Source of the DNA: Ophiura sarsii
Taxonomy: Eukaryota > Echinodermata > Ophiuroidea > Amphilepidida > Ophiuridae
NCBI GenBank assembly: GCA_035610835.1
Contig: CM069458.1
Coordinates: 35,396,718-35,460,717 of the forward strand
Direction of reading: 5' to 3'
DNA length: 64,000 bases
In this document: positions 1-11,819 of the stretch, piece after piece
Numbering within the stretch: the first letter of the stretch is position 1
Layout of the letters: every line of letters begins with the position of its first letter
Notes under the pieces: generated by a model
What the model was told of the DNA's origin: nothing
Database searches by the model: none
The model's input: only the letters and a program-made list of their open reading frames with translations
Made by a program: the position numbers and the translations under genes

Positions 1-208
1 AATTGCTTATATCAACAATTTGCTGCCATATTCCATTTCACGAAAATCCGAGAATTGTTTTTTTTTGACACCTATAAAACCTGAATATTGACAAATCTTT
101 TGAGCCCCATAAAGTTAGAAGCATGGATTGCATTGGGAAAAGTGCATTTTAACTCCTTACGTGACAACGATTCATTTGATATATTTTGAAGTAAAATTTG
201 GAGAGTTA

Positions 209-308
209 NNNNNNNNNNNNNNNNNNNNNNNNNNNNNNNNNNNNNNNNNNNNNNNNNNNNNNNNNNNNNNNNNNNNNNNNNNNNNNNNNNNNNNNNNNNN
301 NNNNNNNN
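209..308. other. Assembly gap (100 N)
   Basis: Exactly 100 N bases, the usual placeholder for a gap of unknown size. The 208 bases before it and the sequence to about 840 after it show no recognisable gene. Confidence 0.98.
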
Positions 309-859
309 AAGAAGAAACAATGGACGTTATTACATTATATCGACGGCATGGTTGTATTATTTTTATCCGACCCGCGCTCTGTTTGTGAAAGTGATGTTCT
401 GCACATGTGTAAGACCGCTACCCTTTTTCTCTTGATGAGAACACGTTTGTCGAGTCATGATCATACAAGGGTAAAGCAAACTTTCTCTTATGTATCGATG
501 AGTGAATAACTTTAAATTATTTAACTGATTGTAACGAATAGGAGATTCTAAACTATCAATATAAAGGAAATAGAGACATTTAGCTCAACTTTAATTCACC
601 CTTGCTGGGAATTTCAAAAGGATGTAGATTCCAAAATATGTTGACCACATTTTGGACACAACGGATGGTGATTTGAAAATATTATTAAAACACCTAAACT
701 TCTGAGAATGAGCATTATGAGCTCATCATGATGTCATTGTTTCCAAAAGTAACTTCCTGTATATAGGGAGGATCCTTTAGGCTGATTGGCCAATACTGTT
801 TCTATGGTTAAAACCCTAAATATTGTATTTGTATATATGGAGAAGAATAACTTCTCCTC

Positions 860-1090
860 AGTCAGTCTGAGATCAACTCTCAACACATTAAGATATGAAG
901 AACAGAGTAAGAGACAAACTCTACTCATTAAGATGTTAAGAACAAGCAGTCTGAGATCAACTCTCAACTCATCAAGATATTAAGAACAGAGTCAGTGACA
1001 AATTCTACTCATTAAAGATGATTAAAGATGTTAAGAGCAAGGAGTTCTGAGACAGAGTCTCGACTCATCAAGATATTAAGATATCAAGAA
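860..1090 (+). repeat. Degenerate tandem repeat, about 85-100 bp unit
   Basis: Units containing 'gtctgagatcaactctcaac', 'ctactcattaagatg' and 'catcaagatattaaga' recur with small indels. The last unit (about 989-1090) is found again at 1447-1548, 'gagtcagtgacaaattctac' onward, nearly unchanged. No coding content is seen. Confidence 0.7.
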
Positions 1091-1446
1091 AAGCCATCGA
1101 AATGACATTGAGAGAATAAAGATATATACTAACCCATTAAAGATACTGAAGACTGAACCAAATGTACCAAACAAGTGTACCAATATCGGGTGGTTCAAAA
1201 ATAACTTTACACTTCAATCATCTGGGTATATCTTTAAAACGCGACCATGTACTGAAATTATTTTAACATATTTGACAACTATAGGATCTTGGTGACCTAT
1301 GGTGAAAACGACAATCAAAACAAATGTATTTGAGGACTACTTAATGAATCGTATTTACAATAAAGTTAACGTGAAGCAATCAACACGATGAATACATATG
1401 CACTAACATTATTAACATTTTCATATATTTTTCATCTCCATATATA

Positions 1447-1548
1447 GAGTCAGTGACAAATTCTACTCATTAAGATGATTAAAGATGTTAAGAGCAAGGA
1501 GTTCTGAGACAGAGTCTCGACTCATCAAGATATTAAGATATCAAGAAA
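1447..1548 (+). repeat. Dispersed copy of the 989-1090 repeat unit
   Basis: About 100 bases matching 989-1090 with only minor differences, 450 bases downstream and in the same orientation. From 1550 to 2960 I see no gene, only AT-rich sequence with a short G run (near 1830) and an (AT)n tract near 2180. Confidence 0.7.
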
Positions 1549-2964
1549 AACCTACGCAAGATATTCCGAAGACTGAGATATAGAGATAAGGATAACTTAA
1601 AGTGAAAATCAGTATCATGTTGATTGACATTTAATTTTCATCGGCATATCCATTGAACTGTCGCGATGACTATTCTGTGGCTTCAGAAACATAAAAACAT
1701 GTGAATTAAATGTGTTTGGAATCATGATATGTCACACAAAAAGTGTTGAAAGATTGGTAAGCATCCACATTAACACTTAAGTGCCCAAGCAACAACAAAA
1801 AAATGTCCCGTTGGTGCCCAAGGGGCGGGGGGGTGTCCCTTTTTGAAATCTGACCTTTGATCTTTGACCTAGGGGTCAGTCAAATATTTTCCACTTACGG
1901 AAAAAGTGGGTCGCACATTTTCGCCCTCAGTATGTCCGAAATACGAATTTGAACTGAAATAGTTGTTGATATCAGCTCCAAAATAACCTGTTTAACTAAT
2001 TATAACATAATATGGCCAAATTTGTACCATCTTGTTTAACATTATTAACATTTTCAACGGAAACTTGCAAAAATGGAAGTAATAATTAAATGATTAAAGG
2101 CAGTACACATTAAACAAATGTGTCAGCATCTGGTGTACGCCGTATTTATTTTACCTTAATTTTGAATTAATATCTTTATATATATATATTATATTGAAAA
2201 ATATCAAAAGTTTTAGCTTATGTAGAAATAAGCTTCAAATAACCATTCGATTATCAATGACAATAATTGTCCTTACATTATTGTCGGGTGTCACATGCAG
2301 TCGAAAGGTATATTATTATAATTCATTTAATAGTAATGCCGATAGTGTATATTTCAAATAATTTAAGAAAGCTGGAGTTCCCAACGCGAAATATTGTCCC
2401 TTGTGTCTGTTCTGTGGTCATGTTTGGCGGCTATTTTTAACAAGGGCAGGACAAAAAATGGTTCAAAACATAAGAGGTACGGCAGGTAAAATATATTATC
2501 GCCTATAATTGGTTGAATAATATTATATTGGTGCCAATTACTTACTACTTTTAAGCATTTTTAAATGTGGAAATATTTAATCTATAGAGAATTATATATA
2601 CCATTACATGCATAGTTTTTAGGTTGAGAAAATAAATTGTGCATTGTTTCTCAAATAACGTATAACTGCATGATTTGTTATTTACTTTGTTTCATATGTG
2701 TAACTTTATTTCATGTAGGTTAACAATTTTGTGTAAAACGGCACCAAAAGATTAGCACAAGATATTGGTTAAACCATTTACCAATGTGATGTAAAAATGA
2801 ACCCCATTTATGTATAAGAAAAGGGCAAAACTGTGGAGTAAAACTACTAGCCAGCTTGAATTTGGTACAGTTTACCACATTTAGCAGTTCCCAGGAAACA
2901 TGGTCATGACTGGTGTAAAAAGTAATCACTAATGATGTCAAACCTTTACTCAAGTCTCCTTGTG

Positions 2965-3472
2965 TATAGACCATTTCAAATCCGAAAATATACGATCGGT
3001 TCCGAATGTTTCCGATTAGCCGAGTGTTTGACACTCGGTTCCATGACCTGTCAGCTCCTGACAGGTCATGGCCATGTGCCGGAGAAAAACAACTTGTTTT
3101 TCACCCGTCTGCCCGTGTGGTAGATTGCGCTGGTGTTGGTGATAGATTGTATCCCTCACAAAGTTGATGTTGCGGCATTTCAGTTACAAAAACGAGTGAG
3201 ATGAAAGAGATTTGGGGTAATATTTTCACTTTTTACCGTCTGCTCGATACATTTGGAATTTGTCCGTCAGCGCCTTTGTTGATAAAAAAACCAAAATAGT
3301 CTCGTTCCACGTTTTACTTCTCATGTGTGCACGCGTGTATGTAAACATAGGCGGACAATCAACTAGGGCAATGCTGTGAATGCGATCAACTGTTGTGAAG
3401 AACGGGCAACGCACCTACTCCACGTGACCTGTTTTTCCGAAGATTTCCGATCTCAATTTGAAATGGTCTATA
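2965..3472. mobile_element. MITE with TA-flanked terminal inverted repeats
   Basis: The ends are perfect 17-bp inverted repeats (2965-2981 'tatagaccatttcaaat', complement at 3456-3472). If TA is read as the target duplication, the element fits the Tc1/mariner habit. Inside are two neighbouring perfect hairpins: 3020-3038 (8-bp arms, 3-base loop) and 3041-3071 (14-bp arms, 3-base loop). There is no transposase, so it is non-autonomous. Confidence 0.75.
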
Positions 3473-4012
3473 ACTTACCCCACTGACAACTATATTTCCC
3501 CCTTACAGAGTGGATTTGTTCTATACTGCACAACTTTAAAAACATATTCTATTTAATAGTGTACTACCTGATCTTAAAAAATTATATCCCATCAAACCCA
3601 AAAACGTTATAAAAGCATCTTGAATTATTAGCAAAATGTTACTAGAAGGTTTTTGTCGAATCTCAGACACATTGTAAAAAACAATATTTCCCTAACCAAA
3701 CATTTTGAAAGCGTTTTCCTCTAACAGCTACATGAAGAAAACAATCCAATGCATTTACAAAACATTTATAAAAACGTCTTTGCCTAATTTTCGAAATGAA
3801 AACATTTTTATGCCATATCTGGGAGTCGACATTTCACGTGTTTCAAAAAATAATAATAACGATATTGAAAATATGTTTGAACCTGTTTGTGCTTGATGGG
3901 AGAGCAACGGTCAGATAATGTAACAGCACTATTGATAAGCTGAATGTTTGCAATTTATGTAAATTAGGCTTCTTGATGTATGAACTATATTGAATAGACA
4001 ATATTCATATCC
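3473..4012. other. No gene recognised
   Basis: AT-rich spacer between two inverted-repeat elements. Short open frames on the + strand (3705-3896) have no recognisable motif. Confidence 0.5.
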
Positions 4013-4386
4013 GGGGGTGGTACTCAGTTGAAAAGGTGGTATGGGTATGTGCGGCGCTCAAGGGTGTCTTTTCACGCATCTTCGGCAGTTCCCTAAGACC
4101 CCCCATTTGCAGCATGTTTCAGTTCCCCAAGGCCCTTTTTTTAAATCCGAAAATGAGTGCATTTTTGATTAATTTCAGCTCCATCGCCTCAAATTTGGCT
4201 TAATTTCAGTTCATAAGGCCAAATTTTGGCTAAAATTCAATTCATAACACAAAATTTTGTATAAAAATTAAGTTCTCTAAGACCCCAATTTCGGCGACCG
4301 TTCAGTTCCTTAAGCCCCCAGTTTCGGCGCTTTGCGCCGCACACCCATACCAAAATGAAAGTCGAGTACCCCCCCCCCCCCCCCCC
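4013..4386. mobile_element. Foldback element with G-run/C-run termini
   Basis: The left end begins with GGGGG at 4013-4017 and continues 'tggtactcag...ggtatgggtatgtgcggcgc'. The right end mirrors it as 'gcgccgcacacccatacc' (4335-4352) and closes in an 18-base C run (4369-4386). Between the arms, a motif like 'cagttccctaagacccc' repeats about five times. This looks like a non-autonomous hairpin element whose terminal C block has expanded. Confidence 0.7.
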
Positions 4387-5340
4387 GATTCATATATCCT
4401 TGTTTTGACTACACTAAACATAGGGGAATTGATTTAAAGATACAACAGATATCCTTGTCCAAGAATTTTAGTATATGTAAAACGTTTCCTTTCATGATAA
4501 ATATAATAGCACTTTAAGGACACGCTGGACAATTATGGTCGCTCAAGTACTACAAATCGATTTTCATGATCTAGATTAGGGGATTAATGACATTTAACAT
4601 CATGTTCTTTTTGTTCAATACAAAATTTGCAACGTAAAACAATCCTAATGTATTGTGGTTCTTGATATGTGTGTAATTTCATAAACAGAACCCGTTTTAG
4701 CCCATAATATTTCGCCGACATTTTGAAATAATCTGAGCTTTGATTTCATTTATCGTCAACCATGTTGTTGAACTTTGCCGTCTAAACTTAATCGGCAACG
4801 ATCACAAGAATTTACCACCATATTTAAAACAAATCGAGTGTAATTGTAATTGGTTCTTTTACGAAGACTGCGCTGTCGCTGATAATTATGACAATACCTT
4901 AAACAAATCAATTGAATTCAAGTTCATTGCTGTCAGTATGTCATCGGTACTACTGAACTGAACGCCGCTCTTGAGAATAAGATAAGCGAGACTGTGACCC
5001 TCTGCGGCAATTGGGAGTGAGCTCAAAAGTTAGATCTTGGTTTAAATTTGTGTGGGAAATCAAAATCATTGTTCTGCGAAAAGTTGTTGGTTTAAAACAA
5101 AATCATATGTTTGCATAAACTATGTATAAAGATCAAATCATATCTTTGTAGGAACTTTAGTGAGAAAAAAACAACCTTGTCCTTGTTTTAACCTTTGCCA
5201 GAAACCAAATCAAAGCTTGTTTAAACAACCATGTTGTGATGAAAACATATATCTTGGTGAAAAGAAAATCAAATCACTTGTGGTAAAACAAATTACATTG
5301 ATTGGCAATCTTGGTTGAAATTAACAGTGCCGGAATATTG
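4387..5340. other. No gene recognised; weak degenerate repeat
   Basis: From about 5040 to 5320, phrases such as 'aaatcaaa.cat..ttg' and 'gtttaaa' recur at roughly 35-45 base spacing, suggesting an old decayed minisatellite. An open frame at 4740-4961 (+) has no recognisable domain. Confidence 0.35.
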
Positions 5341-5459
5341 AATTATTCCGAAATATTGAATTGAACTTTCAAATTACATTCTATTATATTCAAACGGTGA
5401 ATTATTCCGGAATATTGAATTGAACTATCAAATTACATTCTATTATATTCAAACGGTGA
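5341..5459 (+). repeat. 59-bp tandem duplication, two copies
   Basis: The unit starting 'aattattccg' at 5341 is repeated from 5400 with two or three changes. It abuts the left arm of the 5463-7253 element. Confidence 0.8.
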
Positions 5460-5795
5460 ATTAACTTTTAAAGAAAACGGTGAGCCTTAGACGAATCCTG
5501 CAATCCATCTGTAGTCAAATATTTGAGTTTATATGTATATATATATGAAACCGAAAGAAATAACTCGATAAAAGAATTGATTGACATGCTCAACGGAAAG
5601 AAGAGCCCACCGATTCCTAGATTGGAATATCTTCCAATTTCATAATTGTGTATGCGTTCTTAATGTAAAGAAGAAATTTGGTTCATGAATCAAAGTCGTC
5701 AGCCGGATAGTTTCTTGATAAACTAGCCGAGACAGAGATCCAGTATTTCTGTTTATATATTACATTGTATATTTATAGTGCTATATTCATCCCCT

Positions 5796-5998
5796 AGCGC
5801 AAGGATCGAAAAACCAGGTGCAACCCCCCCCCCCCCCGCCCCCCCCCCCCCATTCAATAGCGCAAGGGTTGAAAAACCAGGTGCAACCCCCCCCCCCCCA
5901 CCCCCCCCCCCCCCCCCCCCCATTCAATAGCGCAAGGGTTGAAAAACCAGGTGCAAAATTCCCCAGCGCAAGGGTCGAAAGATCAGGCGTAAAAAGAA
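5796..5998 (+). repeat. Tandem repeat with embedded poly-C blocks
   Basis: Four units start 'agcgcaagg' at 5796, 5859, 5929 and 5965. In the first two, 'ggtgcaa' is followed by a long C block (5824-5851, interrupted once by G; 5887-5921, interrupted once by A). The later units lack the block. Apparent proline/glycine-rich frames here are artefacts of the C runs. Confidence 0.85.
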
Positions 5999-6390
5999 AC
6001 AAGATTGATCATCAGATCATGGTACATCGATTTGCCATGTCATTAACAGGAAATTTGATATTTTAAGAATGCCAAAAAATCTAAGCATAGGGAAGATAAC
6101 CTTAACAGTGCAACTGATGAAGGAGAGAGAACTCCAGAAACGTGTTTTTGCCAGAAAAAGCCTGCATACAGCTCGCAAAACACGTCTTGCTAGCTGTATG
6201 CTTAGTACTAGCAACGGCAACTGACTAAGCCTATTTCCAATTCGAGTAGAATTGGTCATTTCACAGGCTCGTTGATTGCCGATAAGTATGGGAAGTTTGA
6301 GATACTTAAGAAAAATCTACAAATATTGCTAATATTTGTCGTTTCCTTAGGCCTTGTAGTAGTTTCTACAAAATAATTAAAACACAGAAG

Positions 6391-6789
6391 ATGGAACCAA
6401 TAGCCTTTGGAGAAAGTACCAAGTTAAGGGGTATTTTGTTCTTTGAATGTGAAAAGCTCCAGATAGAGCCTTTCAGTCTTCAAAGGATACTAATTTTACT
6501 AAGTTCTGTTAAAGAACGAGGCTATACTATACGAATTACCTTACCATCTGCAGAGGGCCGAAAGGCAAGCATTGTAGATGTAAATCATAATTATTTTGTA
6601 CAAGCCTACGGAATCAATATATATTCTGTGATTCTAAACAGAAAACAAGTAGGCCTACTAAGTAAGGTAGACAATAAAAATGGAAGGCAATTTATAATAA
6701 GGGTCAACGTTCATAGATGGAAAACGTACGCTAGTTACGTTATTGTGGTTAATGAAATGTTCATAGATTTTGAACGCCATTCAGGATAA
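6391..6789 (+). CDS. Hypothetical protein, 132 residues
   Basis: I do not recognise this protein. It is the only non-repetitive open frame of note inside the inverted-repeat element 5463-7253. It has a plausible start (ATG after 'acagaag' at 6391) and a TAA stop. The predicted protein mixes charged and beta-prone segments and has no signal peptide, membrane segment or cysteine pattern. Residues 30-55 are rich in Leu/Ile/Arg, and the C-terminal third contains Trp and several Val/Ile. It may be an element-borne gene, an exon of a host gene, or a chance open frame. The AT-rich composition makes a 399-base chance frame uncommon but not rare. No splice evidence was found. Confidence 0.3.
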   Translation: MEPIAFGESTKLRGILFFECEKLQIEPFSLQRILILLSSVKERGYTIRITLPSAEGRKASIVDVNHNYFVQAYGINIYSVILNRKQVGLLSKVDNKNGRQFIIRVNVHRWKTYASYVIVVNEMFIDFERHSG

Positions 6790-7259
6790 ACATTATGATT
6801 CAATATGGTAGATTGGGTAGATTTTAAGTCACGATAGAGATAGGCTTAATAGACAATCGTGTATCCAGATCCAATACAGTTTAATTCCATATTTATTTTT
6901 TTCCCTCATGATCAAGAACAGGTGGTCCTGAGATGATTTAAGAAGGAAAGTTTAAATTGATTAATATCATGCTAAGTTTCAGTCATGATATTAATTTCTA
7001 GAGCAATTCACTTATGCTCAAGTTGAGCTAACTTTCCTATGTTATGCGAGTATACGGAATAAAGTTAAACACCAAGACAGAGATTAAGTTTGGTAAAATG
7101 ATACTACAAAGGATATATTCCGAGATAGGAATAAACTCAATCAATTCTTTTATCGAGTTATTTCTTTCGGTTTCATACAATATAAACTCAAGTATTTGAC
7201 TACAGATGGATCGCAGGTTTCGTCTAAGGCTCACCGTTTTCTTTAAAAGTAAATGTGCC

Positions 7260-8655
7260 CCAAAAATTGTTAACACTCTTTGGCTGCTCATTGCTTAAAT
7301 ATGAAAAACCTTGCACGATACATAAATTCCAAAAATGTTGATATGAATTTTATTTGGTTGAAATCCGTTGCTGTTATCAACAGTTGTGAAGAATATATAA
7401 TTAAGCACAAAAAGTGTGTATTGTCTGATTTTCCCATCATTGAAGTGTACACATTAATGAATTTGGCTCTATTTTCCCATTAGGAAAACACACAGAACCG
7501 GTGTAACGAATTGGAATGTCCCCCTCATATTACAGCGTCCGCCTCTTATTAGCTCCTATTGACTTCAACGGAATAAAGCGCGACCTCAAGTGAAGTTATT
7601 GATGCATGCCATAAAACTTTAATACATGGTTGTAAACGTTGCTAGGACTCTAGATCAACCGGAAAGTATAGTTCATGACACCGGTCCAAACCAAATGTTG
7701 TGGTTAAATTTATTTTCATTAAAATCAGGGGCTGAATGAGAATAACAAACAATGGGGAAAATCAACCATCCAATAAAATAATTGGGGTCTATATCCTACA
7801 ATTAAGTTTTACCTTTAAGAAAGTTGGCTATTTTTGCTTAAAATGCACAAATTACTCAGCATTTCCACAGTGTAATAAACCCCTTATTGGCTTGAGATTT
7901 GCACATACATACAAAGAGATGTCCATCAAACCCTTGCATCCATCTAGTAGGGTGCATTTATGGAAAATAACACCCTAACCCCAAAAAATTGCAACAAAAA
8001 GAAAATTTGGCCACCGGAAAGTGGTTATTTTGGCGGGAAAAGGTTATTGAACTTTGTACAGGGGTTAAATTTCAAAATTGCTCAAATTGTGTTTAAAACC
8101 ATACCAATGTATTCCTCTAGTCATAAGGATTTATAAAATGTATAATTTGCCATATCTAGGATGTTTAGCTCTTGAGTTATTAACTCAAATTTTTTGAAAG
8201 TGTGAATTTACTGGTAAGGGTTCAAACTACCTAAGACATCGTAGACTTTAAACATATCAACCCTACCTTTACATTTACACCCCTTCAATGTTTGGGTAAA
8301 ATTATACTTACGATTTTTGCCAAAAAATGTGTTTTTTCTAATCAAATTTGAAGAACCTTTTCAAAGAGTGACAAACGTGTTCTACATTTGCGATGAATAA
8401 CAAAGCATGTACCTATCTTTAAAAAATTAGAAAATTAAAAAATAACATCTTGTTTGTTTTTTGACAGCAAACTAAACTTTGCAATTTTTCAAAAATGAAA
8501 ATGGCATTTTTGGGTCATTTTGGCCGAAATTTGTTTTGCCCGTTACTATGGCAACAGGTCAAATAAAACTTTTAAAATGTCGTTTTGAAAATGTACTCCC
8601 CAAACCCTTTCCATGCTAGAATAATCAAGAAATTCTAATTTTTTGACTTTGTCCG
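7260..8655. other. No gene recognised
   Basis: AT-rich DNA. Small open frames (7280-7483, 7736-7978) have no recognisable domains. No clear inverted repeats were found. Confidence 0.45.
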
Positions 8656-8660
8656 CATAT

Positions 8661-10350
8661 TCAATTCAATTCAATTTATTCAGCAATATGAATACAGAAG
8701 ATATAATAATAACACAATGTGATAAAGAGGCTAGGAGCCCCAAAAGAAACCCTGATAGCGGGCTTATAATATGGGGACCCTTAAAACAAGAAATGAATGT
8801 AGACCATATGAAAACAAAAACAAAACAACAACATACGAGCAAAACAGGACAAGACAAAAACAGAGACTACACAGAAAATAACAAAAAACATAACAAAACA
8901 GAACTAAACCAATACATAACAAAGAGACAGGAACATTGAACGAGTCAAAATACAAATGGTTGCCAAAGAAAAGCAGGTCATTGACCATGCGAACTCTCAA
9001 GAGGTAGAAGAGACTAAAGCGGGAAAGAAGAGAGAATGAAAATGAAGGATGGAGAAAGAAAGAAAGAAAGGGAGGCTAGAGATCAAAATTATGTGTTGTC
9101 ATGAGAAAGTGTGTGTGTTGAAGGTGTAACATAAGTGGAAATATAATGATGCTTGAGCTGTCTTTTGAATGATTGTTTATTTGTGATATTTGTGAGTGTG
9201 TTGGGAAGATCGTTCCAAAGCTTAGTATCGTGGTATAGGATCTGATGTTTTTCAGCGGTGGTCTTTGGGAGAGGAAGATGAAATTTGTGTGCTTGTCTAG
9301 TGTAATGTGTGTGAATCTGTCGGTTTGTGGTGAAATAGTTTGCAAAGTTAGGAGGAAGGTTGTTGTAGAAGTAGTCGTGCATAAACAGTGCCGTTTGAAG
9401 CTGGTTGATATCGGTGATTTTTAATGTTTTGAGATTGTGAAAGAGAGGTAAGGTGTGTGCCCAGCGACGTGAGTTTGTTATTGTGCGAATGGCCCATTTC
9501 TGAGTGATATTTAAGCTGGTGAGTCTAGACTGGTAATTCGAAGCCCAAATGATGTTGCAGTAGCTGATGTGTGGAAGAACTAACGTGTTATAAAGTGATT
9601 TCAGAATGTGGTGAGGAAGATGATGCTTAACTCGGTAGATGGTACCTATGGCGTGAGATGCCCTTGTGATAATCGAATTAATGTGGTGATTCCAAGTGAG
9701 TTTATCATCTATGGTGATACCAAGAAATTTAGTGGTGTGGACTTGTGAGATGTCTTGATTGTCAATTGTGATTTTGTTAGAGTGATGGGGAGTTTTAGGT
9801 GAAAAAAGCATGTAGTCAGTGATGTGGGTTAGTTCAGTGTTCATGTTATAGTAAAGTGAATCAAGGTTTGAGTGAGAAAGAAAGATGTTTGTGTCGTCTG
9901 CATAGAGGATGAGTTTTAGCACATTAGTTGTGTTAGTTATGTCATTCATGTAGATAATGAAAAGGAGGGGTCCTAAGATGGATCCCTGCGGAACTCCAAC
10001 AGTGACTTTCTGTGTGGTTGATTGGTGATTAAGTGCGTGTACAGATTGGGTGCGGTGGGTGAGATAGTTTTTAAACCATTCCAATGCGATGCCCCTAATA
10101 CCATAGTGGTGCAGTTTGGCAAGGAGAATATTGTGGTCTATTGTGTCTAATGCCTTGGACAGGTCTAGGAATATACCCATGGTGTGATCTTTCTTTTTGA
10201 GTGCATGTGTGAGGTTAGTAGTAAGTTCAAGAAGTGCCATGTAGGTTGAGCGTTTTGATCGGAATCCGTATTGTTCATTGACAAGAGTGTTGTTTTTGTC
10301 CAGGAAATTATGTAATCTGGTGTGGACTATTTTCTCAAGTATCTTAGAGA
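8661..10350 (-). mobile_element. L2/CR1-like non-LTR retrotransposon, 5'-truncated
   Basis: Read on the minus strand, a reverse-transcriptase ORF (stop at 9089) is followed by about 430 bases of 3' UTR. It ends in short ATTGA-type repeats (8661-8675 on the + strand as TCAAT), a tail typical of the CR1/L2 group, with no poly-A. Homology to the RT starts near 10350; the endonuclease and the RT amino end are missing. This fits the usual 5' truncation during target-primed reverse transcription. Confidence 0.8.
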
Positions 10351-10453
10351 TATTCAAATTTTTGCTTGATCGTCTGGGACCCTCTTTCTTAAGGATATAA
10401 TTAAGTTGTGCATGTAGTTGTATGCGTGGATTGCGGCTGCGTGCCTCAACCAC
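9089..10453 (-). CDS. Reverse transcriptase (non-LTR, CR1/L2-like), 5'-truncated
   Basis: 454 uninterrupted codons. Family-level homology begins around residue 35 ('ISKILEKIV'); the first ~35 residues are read from sequence beyond the break. Visible RT landmarks in order: 'QYGFRSKRST' (61-70), 'FLDLSKALDTIDH' with catalytic Asp97, 'GVPQGSILGPLLF' (153-165), 'YADD' with the catalytic Asp pair at 186-187, then 'FLGITID' and a thumb region. The C-terminus ends in the usual 'WNDLP...SFKRQLKHH' pattern of CR1/L2 elements, with no RNase H. The catalytic residues are intact, so the insertion is young, but without the amino-terminal endonuclease it cannot be autonomous. Clade assignment (L2, Crack or Daphne) is not settled here. 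Confidence 0.85.
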   Translation of the reverse strand: MVEARSRNPRIQLHAQLNYILKKEGPRRSSKNLNISKILEKIVHTRLHNFLDKNNTLVNEQYGFRSKRSTYMALLELTTNLTHALKKKDHTMGIFLDLSKALDTIDHNILLAKLHHYGIRGIALEWFKNYLTHRTQSVHALNHQSTTQKVTVGVPQGSILGPLLFIIYMNDITNTTNVLKLILYADDTNIFLSHSNLDSLYYNMNTELTHITDYMLFSPKTPHHSNKITIDNQDISQVHTTKFLGITIDDKLTWNHHINSIITRASHAIGTIYRVKHHLPHHILKSLYNTLVLPHISYCNIIWASNYQSRLTSLNITQKWAIRTITNSRRWAHTLPLFHNLKTLKITDINQLQTALFMHDYFYNNLPPNFANYFTTNRQIHTHYTRQAHKFHLPLPKTTAEKHQILYHDTKLWNDLPNTLTNITNKQSFKRQLKHHYISTYVTPSTHTLSHDNT

Positions 10454-11819
10454 GACTTTCCCTTCGCTTTTCTGTTGATATGAGGGGGTGATTTTGATTA
10501 CGTAATCGCATTGCGGTTGGAAAATTTCACTGTTTTACAGTTCCATCTTTGTGTTTTAGTTGACTTGACTCATTCTTGATATTTTGCTACCTAGTCTCAC
10601 TACAGTCTTTGGTCCTTTTCCACTTCGCCAACATTTGAGTATGGTTTCATGCTTTCTTTTCCTTGTTCTTTGTCTTTGCTTCTTCCCTACTGTTTTGACA
10701 ATGTCAACCTACATATTCAATCTTCTCGGCTCTTGTATTATTATCGTTCATTCTTGTGCTCACTTTATTTGCCCTCCTCCGATTAATTATTTTCCTTTCT
10801 TTGATGGCACTAGACTTGCTGCTTCCTCTAATAGAAGGGCTGATAAATAATTGTCAAGCTTCCTCTACCTACGCAACGATCGAAAGTGGTTGTTTTCCAT
10901 TACGAACTTGAGCAGGCAATACACATGTGACTGACAGGTATAAGTGAACGTATTCCTACGTTATTAGCCTATTGTTAAGTTTACATGTTGTTTTCGTAAA
11001 AATGACTACGTCTAGGCACTTAAAATCTGTAGTAAACAATAGGCGATAGTGCTCTTCTTATGGATTCTAGCTACAAAAGCTGAACTGAGCAGTCGCTGCG
11101 CGATGAGCAGCTGATTTTTGGCCAACCACATAGTGAGCTTCCTGATTGTGTGAGTGTTGATTTGCTTCGAATGAACATAATTGTTCGTCGCTCCATAACA
11201 ACGGAATATAAAACTAAGTTATTTGACGTCAGGTGTGTCTTTTTTCTGATTTGTAAAGTGAGAATAATACACAATACCGTTTTTTTATACCTCGAGAGTA
11301 CCTAATGCGCAAATACCTGAATGAAGAATAATCACTATGGTTGTGATACGCAGTAGCTTTACGGCTTAAAAAATACAGCTCCAAATTGTGTCTAATTAAG
11401 CAAACTATAGAACCATTGGATCATCGGTACATAAACATGTATTTCAGCAGTTTATTATGGATTTAAATTTCTGCTCGACTACCTGGACGTATTTTACAAA
11501 TCCGTGGTGAGCAAATTGAATGACGAAACGTTGATAACAGGTAAACGAAAGTGATTCTATTAGGCGGAACTCATTGATATTATAAACACCCTTTATTCAT
11601 GGAAGATACCGTGCAATTTATTATTGTTATTATTTAAAAATAAAATCTTCTAATCTGAAAAGGAACCTTTAATTATTTGCTTCTAAACTTCAGTACGCAA
11701 AATCTGTTTTCCTGAAACTAAAGCATTTTTCAATTACAAGAGAAATGGACTCAAATTTCACTACGATTTAGATAGTAAAATGTTCGGCATGATCAAAGAA
11801 AAGAATATGAGTTCAAGGA
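10454..11819. other. No gene recognised
   Basis: On the minus strand, 10450-10850 is purine-rich with short broken frames and may be a decayed upstream part of a retroelement. A short + frame at 10584-10850 is hydrophobic (pyrimidine-rich) but has no recognisable domain. Confidence 0.35.

Larger units (their letters stand above)
5463..7253. mobile_element. Inverted-repeat-bounded element, about 1.8 kb
   Basis: The arms at 5463-5585 and 7134-7253 are about 85-90% complementary over 120 bases; both contain 'aacggtgagccttagacga' and 'ataactcgataaaagaattg'. Weaker complementarity continues inward. The interior holds the C-rich repeat (5796-5998) and one open frame at 6391-6789. No known transposase motif is visible, so it could be a non-autonomous transposon or an inverted duplication. 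Confidence 0.65.

Noticed and set aside
5787..6066. Poly-Pro/poly-Gly open frames
   Set aside because: Produced by long C runs in a tandem repeat. The same applies to poly-Gly/Pro frames at 26656-26890, 29538-29787 and 49769-50027.
10584..10850. 88-residue hydrophobic frame
   Set aside because: Pyrimidine-rich DNA gives Leu/Phe/Cys-rich frames by composition; no signal-peptide cleavage or domain pattern convinces.
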